NCBI GenBank assembly: GCA_900538765.1
Contig: UQAB01000040.1
Coordinates: forward strand, 1-9,932
Length of the DNA: 9,932 nucleotides
Source: an uncultured Azospirillum sp.
Lineage (GTDB): Bacteria; Pseudomonadota; Alphaproteobacteria; RF32; CAG-239
Direction of reading: 5' to 3'
Positions 6,147-9,932 of this stretch are shown piece after piece. Positions within the stretch are counted from its first letter, which is position 1. Each line of letters begins with the position of its first letter. The notes under the pieces were generated by a model. That model did not search any database. It was given only the letters and a program-made list of their open reading frames with translations, and was not told the DNA's origin. Position numbers and translations under genes: made by a program.

Positions 6147-6177
6147 GAAGTGAATTTTTTTTATGGGGCAGAGGTGA

Positions 6178-6942
6178 ATGCGCAGGCTACGTTTTGATAA
6201 AAAGAACTTTCTCCGTTGGGTGTTTGTTCTGGTGTTGTTTGGGGTATGTTTTGATATGTATTTTAATTTTGTGGACTGGCGGACGGCCGACCGCAGCAGC
6301 GCCGGGATTGCGCCTGTTCCCGATAAGACTGCGGAGGCGGTGGTTCAGGTTTATGCGGCGCGCACCTACAACTGGCGGGGATATTTTGCCGTGCATTCAT
6401 GGATTGCGGTTAAGCCTGAAAACGCCGAAAAATATACCACTTATCAGGTTATCGGTTTTTATCTGTGGCGCGGGCGTTCGGCGGTTGACATTCAGGAGGG
6501 AATTCCCGACCGCCGCTGGTACGGACGCGACCCCGAGCTCCTGGCAGATTTGCGCGGGCAGGCGGCGGCTGAGGCCATTCCGCTGATTGACAAGGCGGCG
6601 AGGTCTTATCCTTATGCCCATATGTATTACGCTTATCCGGGACCGAACAGCAACACCTTTATTTCCCACATCATCCGGCAGGTGCCGCAGCTCAAAATCG
6701 CTTTGCCGAACATTGCCATCGGCAAGGATTATCTCGGGCATAATACGTTTTTTGCCGAATCCGAGAGCAAAACCGGCTGGCAGGTTTCTCTGTGGGGCAT
6801 TGCCGGCGTGACGGTCGGTTTGATTGAGGGACTGGAAATTAATCTCCTCGGTTTGAACTTCGGGATTGACTTTTTGCGTCCGGCGCTCAAACTGCCGCTT
6901 ATCGGGCGGCTCGGAATGGCACGGGTTCAGCGGGAGGGCTGA
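6178..6942 (+). CDS. DUF3750-family membrane-anchored protein
   Basis: This 254-residue protein has one hydrophobic segment near the N-terminus (about residues 12-28) after a basic stretch, so it is probably an inner-membrane protein with its bulk in the periplasm. It matches the DUF3750 conserved blocks as I know them: VQVYAARTYNWRGYFAVHSW (56-75), PDRRWYG (110-116), LLADLRG (121-127), YAYPGPNSNTFISHIIRQVP (151-170), AIGKDYLG (180-187) and EGLEINLLGLNFGIDFLRPA (217-236). The biochemical function of this family is not known. The conserved His73 and the PGPNSNTF block suggest a papain-like or hydrolytic fold, which is only a guess. GAGG just upstream of the ATG is a close-spaced ribosome-binding site. 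The 3' end overlaps the convergent sirtuin gene by 16 bases. Confidence 0.8.
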   Translation: MRRLRFDKKNFLRWVFVLVLFGVCFDMYFNFVDWRTADRSSAGIAPVPDKTAEAVVQVYAARTYNWRGYFAVHSWIAVKPENAEKYTTYQVIGFYLWRGRSAVDIQEGIPDRRWYGRDPELLADLRGQAAAEAIPLIDKAARSYPYAHMYYAYPGPNSNTFISHIIRQVPQLKIALPNIAIGKDYLGHNTFFAESESKTGWQVSLWGIAGVTVGLIEGLEINLLGLNFGIDFLRPALKLPLIGRLGMARVQREG

Positions 6943-7658
6943 TTCTCCCCGGCTTCTGTGATGAGGGCGTCGACAAAGCGGGGCAGGGTTGTGCCGGCCG
7001 GGCCGAAAATATGGTGGTCGAAATAAAAGTTGTTTGACGTTTGTTCCATATTAAATTCCCAGGTGTCGGCGCCATGCAGTTTTGCTGTCTGCACAAATCC
7101 CGCCGCCGGGTAGACAACGCCGGAGGTGCCGACGGAAACAAACAAGCCGCAGTTTTGCAGCAGCCGTTCGACCTGATTCATATACAGCGGTATTTCTCCG
7201 AAAAAGACAATGTTGGGCTTCATCATGCCGGTTGTTTCGCAATGCGGGCAGGCGGTTTCCGTCGTTATGTCGCCCCAGCTTTCCAAAACCCGGCCGCAGT
7301 TCAGGCAGACGGCCTGGTTGATTTGTCCGTGGATGTGGTAAATGTTTTGACTGCCGGCTTTTTCGTGCAGGGTATCGACATTTTGGGTGACGATGCTGAC
7401 CTTGCCCGGGTATTCCTTTTGCAGGCGCGTAATTGCCAGGTGCGCCGGGTTGGGCTTGGCTTGCAGCAGTTCAGGTTTCATCTGGTTGTAAAAATCGTGC
7501 ACATATTCGGGGTTGCGCTGAAACGCCTCAATCGTTGCCACGTCTTCAACGCGGTGGTTGTTCCACAGGCCGTCGGCACTGCGGAATGTGGCCAGTCCGG
7601 ACTCGGCGGAGATGCCGGCGCCGGTTAAGATAACGATTTCCGAATATGTTTTGTTCAT
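6927..7658 (-). CDS. cobB: NAD-dependent protein deacylase, CobB-type sirtuin
   Basis: The 243-residue protein has the sirtuin core: GAGISAESGLATFR (13-26, NAD binding), TQNVDTLHEKAG (91-102), catalytic His110 in HIHG, a zinc site of Cys118, Cys121, Cys137 and Cys140, then FFGE (152-155), SVGTSG (175-180) and FNMEQ (202-206). It would remove acyl groups from lysine using NAD+, giving nicotinamide and O-acyl-ADP-ribose, in the cytoplasm. RSADGLWNNHRVEDVAT closely follows the E. coli CobB pattern. Class III sirtuins recognise succinyl groups with a Tyr-x-x-Arg motif; here the segment is FYNQMK, so Tyr57 is kept but position 60 is Met, followed by Lys61. Acyl preference may therefore differ. AAGGA lies 7-8 bases upstream of the ATG. 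Length is normal. Confidence 0.93.
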   Translation of the reverse strand: MNKTYSEIVILTGAGISAESGLATFRSADGLWNNHRVEDVATIEAFQRNPEYVHDFYNQMKPELLQAKPNPAHLAITRLQKEYPGKVSIVTQNVDTLHEKAGSQNIYHIHGQINQAVCLNCGRVLESWGDITTETACPHCETTGMMKPNIVFFGEIPLYMNQVERLLQNCGLFVSVGTSGVVYPAAGFVQTAKLHGADTWEFNMEQTSNNFYFDHHIFGPAGTTLPRFVDALITEAGENQPSR

Positions 7659-7689
7659 GGCTTTTTCCTTTGCGACTCTTTGTGGGCTG

Positions 7690-7717
7690 ATTATAGGCCT
7701 TTTGCGGAAATTTTAAA
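7690..7717 (-). promoter_or_regulatory. Sigma70-like promoter for the sirtuin gene
   Basis: On the minus strand TTTAAA (plus 7717-7712), 16 bases and a perfect TATAAT (plus 7695-7690) predict a start near 7683, about 25 bases before the ATG. Confidence 0.55.
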
Positions 7718-7818
7718 GCATTTTAATGAGGGATAAAATGAAGGCCGCGGTTGATTTGTGAGTCAAACTGCCGTAAATTTAAGAAAATTGTACGACTTTT
7801 TGCAAAAGGATGGTTGAG

Positions 7819-8457
7819 ATGAAAAAATTTTTAGCTTGCTCTTTGGCGGCTTTGGGATTGGCGGTACCGGCTCAGGCGGCGCAAAACCAGTTTTATATCG
7901 GTGCCGATTATGTTTACAGCATGAACAGTGTTGACAAAGGCAACGGTCCGATGTTCCGCAATTATAATCCCGAAATCAATTATCACACCGATTATGCCGA
8001 CGATTATTCCCTGCCGAGTATCAATGTCGGTTACAATTTCAGCGAAAACTTTGGTATTGAAGCCTTTTATATGACTTCCGGCAAGGAAAAAGACAAATAT
8101 TACGGCATTTGGAATTCTCTTGATACGCTGCAGGCCGAAACCAGTTTTCAGGCTTATGGTGTGGACATGATTGGCTATATCGGTTCGACCGACAAGGTTG
8201 ACTGGCTGTTGACCGCCGGCGTTGCTCAGTATGAATACGAAACCAAGTACAAATACCACTATCTGAAGCGCATCACCAAGCAGACTGTTGAAGACGACGG
8301 TTTGGGCGTTCGTGTCGGTGCCGGTTTTCAGATTAATCTTGACCGTTACATTTCTTTGCGCGCCATGTATCGCTACATCTTTACCGAGCTTGACGGCATG
8401 AAGCATGCGCAGGAGATTTTAGTGGGGGTTAGGGTAGGTTTTTACCCCTTCTACTAA
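7819..8457 (+). CDS. Outer-membrane beta-barrel protein, paralogue of the 645-1238 product
   Basis: AAGGA lies 8 bases before the ATG at 7819 and only 2 bases before the upstream in-frame ATG at 7810, so 7819 is the better start (212 residues). The signal peptide (MKKF, hydrophobic core, cleavage after PAQA) is followed by alternating amphipathic strands rich in Tyr and Gly. Blocks shared with the other barrel are YIGADYVYS, NFGIEAFYM, FQAYGVDMI, LGVRVGAGFQINL and ISLRAMYRYIFTELDG. The end, VGVRVGFYPFY, closes with an aromatic residue as expected for BAM substrates, but with a short Pro-containing tail after the last strand. The identity of the paralogues is concentrated in strands, with divergent loops (for example KYKYHYLKRITK), which would be surface-exposed. 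A weak promoter, TTGTGA-17-TTAAGA (7756-7784), may drive it. Function is unknown. Confidence 0.85.
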   Translation: MKKFLACSLAALGLAVPAQAAQNQFYIGADYVYSMNSVDKGNGPMFRNYNPEINYHTDYADDYSLPSINVGYNFSENFGIEAFYMTSGKEKDKYYGIWNSLDTLQAETSFQAYGVDMIGYIGSTDKVDWLLTAGVAQYEYETKYKYHYLKRITKQTVEDDGLGVRVGAGFQINLDRYISLRAMYRYIFTELDGMKHAQEILVGVRVGFYPFY

Positions 8458-8458
8458 A

Positions 8459-8567
8459 TTTTCAGACAGTTAAAAGGGATCATGCTTGAAACAGCTTCTC
8501 TCGTGTACTGTTTGTGTACACGTCGTTCAGCAGTTTCGGCGCAGCATCCTTTTTTCTTGTCTGAAAA
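8459..8567. repeat. Long imperfect hairpin with 10-bp terminal inverted repeats
   Basis: TTTTCAGACA (8459-8468) and TGTCTGAAAA (8558-8567) are perfect inverted copies. Nested inside are GGAT/ATCC (8477-8480/8546-8549), GAAAC/GTTTC (8488-8492/8533-8537) and CGTGTAC/GTACACG (8502-8508/8516-8522). A run of T (8550-8555) follows the second stem on the plus strand, so it may terminate the barrel gene. It could equally be a small MITE-like unit or a small RNA. Open frames across it are not supported by any start context. Confidence 0.55.
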
Positions 8568-8607
8568 TAAGTGCAGGGGTACACTTCGTCAAAAAGCCAC
8601 GGCGCAG

Positions 8608-8664
8608 GCGGGGAGCCCCCGCGGGCGCAACTTAGTTGTTGATTGTCCCGTGTGTCAGGAAGCA
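8608..8664. repeat. Dispersed intergenic repeat, copy B
   Basis: The first 22 bases are identical to 303-324. After them comes 'ttgattgtcccgtgtgtcag', matching the 'ttgattgtgcgtcagga' of copy A (about 354-371) and the 'ctgattgtcccgtgcataat' unit at 9605. The copy is shorter than A and lacks the downstream gaggatgacg module. Confidence 0.65.
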
Positions 8665-8703
8665 CTGCGTGCGCCTTGTGCCTGTCGCAGGAATAATTTA
8701 CAA

Positions 8704-8797
8704 CCTCCTCTACCTTAGGGGAGGGACTGGATTGTGCTTGTTTGAGGATAATTCAAAAATAAAAAATCCTTATCTTCCTCCCCTAAGGTAGGGGAGG
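8704..8797. repeat. Pair of palindromes in inverted orientation
   Basis: 8704-8724 and 8777-8797 are 21-base near-palindromes (arms ccTCCTCTA/TAGGGGAGG and CCTCCCCTA/TAGGGGAGG). One is the reverse complement of the other with one mismatch. The 52 bases between are AT-rich. They may terminate transcription or be mobile repeat units. Together with the elements at 8459-8567 and 8608-8664 they fill the 393-base gap before mtnN. Confidence 0.65.
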
Positions 8798-8822
8798 TTA
8801 GGTGGGGTGTGAAGCTGAAATA

Positions 8823-8836
8823 GTAATCCTGATTAC
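8823..8836. promoter_or_regulatory. Short palindrome upstream of mtnN, possible operator
   Basis: GTAATC-ct-GATTAC is a perfect 6-bp-arm palindrome just before the Shine-Dalgarno. Its size suits a regulator half-site pair, but nothing else supports that. Confidence 0.25.
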
Positions 8837-8850
8837 AAGAAGGGACGGAA

Positions 8851-9543
8851 ATGAAGAAGATTGTTATTATTGCGGCGATGAGCAAGGAAATTGCTTTGAT
8901 AAAATCCATGTTGGGTGCGGTTCGCGTTGAGAAGACCGCGGCGGCGGAATTTTTTTACGGGGCGGTCGGTGAGAAGGAAATTCTTTTAATCAAAAGCGGA
9001 ATCGGCAAGGTTTGTGCGGCTGTGGCGGCGGTTGAGGCTATCAACCGTTTTCATCCCGATGCGGTGATTAATACCGGGGCGGCCGGCGGGCTAGTGCCGA
9101 CAGTAGCGGTTATGGATGTTGTGGCAGCTTCAACAACGGCTTATTATGATGTTTTTTGCGGCGGTGAATGGGGGCAGGTTCAGGATTTCCCAAAATATTT
9201 TGACGCGGATGCTTCCCTTTATCAAAAAGCGCTGGCTTTGGGCATTACCGGCGGGGTGATTGCTTCGGGGGATAAATTTGTGACCTCAGGCGCGGAAGTT
9301 GCCGAAATTAAAAAAGTCTGTCCCGATGCCGTGGCTGTAGATATGGAAAGCGCGGCGCTGGCGCAGGTTTGTTATATGTATCAGGTGCCGTTTTTGAGTT
9401 TGCGGGTTATCAGCGATACGCCGGGTGTGGCGAATCATGCCGCTCAATATGAGAATTTTTGGGAAACAGCCGGAGAAGAATCGTTTAAAGTTCTGCAAAA
9501 ACTTTTACACCCGGACGCCGGGTCGCGGAAAGTTAGCCGCTGA
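8851..9543 (+). CDS. mtnN: 5'-methylthioadenosine/S-adenosylhomocysteine nucleosidase
   Basis: The 230-residue enzyme cleaves adenine from methylthioadenosine and S-adenosylhomocysteine, in SAM recycling and methionine salvage; it acts in the cytoplasm. Hallmarks are IIAAMSKEI (6-14, Glu13 as general acid), LLIKSGIGKVCAA (45-57), DAVINTGAAGGL (70-81), VIASGDKFV (136-144), AVDMESAALAQVC (162-174, Glu166 contacting ribose) and RVISDTPG (185-192, catalytic Asp189). AAGGGA (8840-8845) lies 5 bases before the ATG. The order of blocks matches E. coli MTAN closely. The last residues, HPDAGSRKVSR, extend beyond the usual C-terminal helix and are encoded by a hairpin (9509-9523) and the start of a dispersed repeat; the stop codon lies in the repeat itself. 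No luxS is nearby. Confidence 0.93.
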   Translation: MKKIVIIAAMSKEIALIKSMLGAVRVEKTAAAEFFYGAVGEKEILLIKSGIGKVCAAVAAVEAINRFHPDAVINTGAAGGLVPTVAVMDVVAASTTAYYDVFCGGEWGQVQDFPKYFDADASLYQKALALGITGGVIASGDKFVTSGAEVAEIKKVCPDAVAVDMESAALAQVCYMYQVPFLSLRVISDTPGVANHAAQYENFWETAGEESFKVLQKLLHPDAGSRKVSR

Positions 9544-9726
9544 TTGTTTCGTGTATAATGAGGCGCGTTGGAAGCTGGGGCAGCTTCACCCCATCGGTTC
9601 GCCGCTGATTGTCCCGTGCATAATGAGGCGCGTTGCTTAGATTGCGCCTGCCGGGAGAAAGGGAAATTGTCATGTTCGGATTTAATCCGAGGATGACGTT
9701 CTTTGTGACGGCGAGGTACGTTCTTT
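9536..9726. repeat. Dispersed intergenic repeats, copies C and D
   Basis: A 35-base unit beginning gccgctgattgt occurs at 9536-9570 and 9601-9635, with three differences and a 65-base period. Between them is a 6-bp hairpin (gaagct/agcttc, 9571-9587). The second unit continues into the module shared with 375-427 and the gaggatgacgttcttt 16-mer (9689-9704), then a degenerate copy (9711-9726). An open minus-strand frame at 9444-9749 is made of these repeats and is not a gene. Confidence 0.75.
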
Positions 9727-9752
9727 GAGGTGGCGGAACTGCATGACAATGA

Positions 9753-9932
9753 TTATGTGTTTGGAGAGGGAGTATTTTCGCCTTGTTCCCGGGGGAGGGC
9801 GTCGATACGGAGGTCGTATCCCATTTTATTAAGATAAGTCCAGAGTTGTGCCAGCGTCCAGTTGTAAAGCTCTTTTTTGCCGCATTCCAGAAGCATGACG
9901 TTTAAGGGTGTCAGGCCGGTGATTTCAGGCAT
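9753..9932 (-). CDS. C-terminal part of a probable XRE-like HTH protein
   Basis: Read on the minus strand, 59 codons run from the right edge to a TAA at 9755-9753. The visible product begins MPEITGLTPLNVMLLECGKK and continues ELYNWTLAQLWTYLNKMGYD, then LRIDALPRE and a short polar tail. The pattern 'GL-x-x-x-x-V ... GK ... W-T-L-x-x-L ... L-N-x-M-G-Y-D-L-x-I' resembles the second half of small XRE-like helix-turn-helix proteins (HTH_37 type, often antitoxins), where 'FSLERLLRFLNALGYDVEI' is the usual ending. The Met at the very edge is probably internal rather than the start, because the domain would otherwise lack its first helices. If it is an antitoxin, the partner gene would lie to the right of the window. 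Family assignment is tentative. Confidence 0.5.
   Translation of the reverse strand: MPEITGLTPLNVMLLECGKKELYNWTLAQLWTYLNKMGYDLRIDALPREQGENTPSPNT

Noticed and set aside
7041..7628. A 195-codon plus-strand frame
   Set aside because: It is antisense to the sirtuin, whose catalytic and zinc motifs are unambiguous.
7831..8406. A 191-codon minus-strand frame
   Set aside because: It is the antisense shadow of the second barrel protein.

Overview
The window looks like a chromosomal segment of a Gram-negative alphaproteobacterium, probably an uncultured host-associated lineage. The Gram-negative call rests on two outer-membrane beta-barrel proteins with signal peptides, a periplasmic OB-fold protein and an envelope acyltransferase pair. 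The alphaproteobacterial call is weaker. It rests on the DUF3750 protein and on intergenic repeats containing 'ggatccccgggtc ... cccgaggatgac', a style of repeat familiar from that class. No rRNA, tRNA, transposase, integrase or CRISPR array was seen.

Layout. 1-72 (-): the first 24 codons of a gene leaving the left edge, preceded by a densely folded leader (73-257) with its own promoter. 300-541: a block of dispersed repeats. 645-1238 (-): outer-membrane barrel protein with a terminator. 1390-4125 (+): a two-gene unit, a membrane-anchored SGNH/AlgJ-like protein followed by an MBOAT (AlgI-like) acyltransferase, probably for O-acylation of an envelope or extracellular glycan. 4125-4702: no protein gene, but a ~128-nt palindrome, short direct repeats, and a promoter followed by a ~215-nt multi-branched RNA ending in a terminator. 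4703-5512 (+): secreted, Cys-rich protein with a DUF1566-like C-terminal domain. 5690-6061 (+): YgiW/BOF-family periplasmic protein. 6178-6942 (+): DUF3750 membrane-anchored protein. 6927-7658 (-): CobB-type sirtuin, convergent with and overlapping the previous gene. 7819-8457 (+): a second barrel protein, paralogous to the first. 8458-8850: non-coding, with three kinds of inverted or dispersed repeat. 8851-9543 (+): MTA/SAH nucleosidase whose last codons lie in a dispersed repeat. 9544-9752: repeats. 9753-9932 (-): C-terminal part of a probable HTH (XRE-like) protein entering from the right edge.

Most genes appear to be single transcription units with their own promoters or terminators; only the SGNH-MBOAT pair is a clear operon. 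The envelope theme (two barrels, glycan acylation, YgiW, a secreted lectin-like protein) is consistent but does not form one pathway. The most unusual content is non-coding: two separate leaders (minus 257-73 and plus 4460-4702) are folded almost from end to end, each begins just downstream of a recognisable promoter, and each can base-pair with the ribosome-binding site of the gene that follows. I do not recognise either as a known riboswitch or RNA family.
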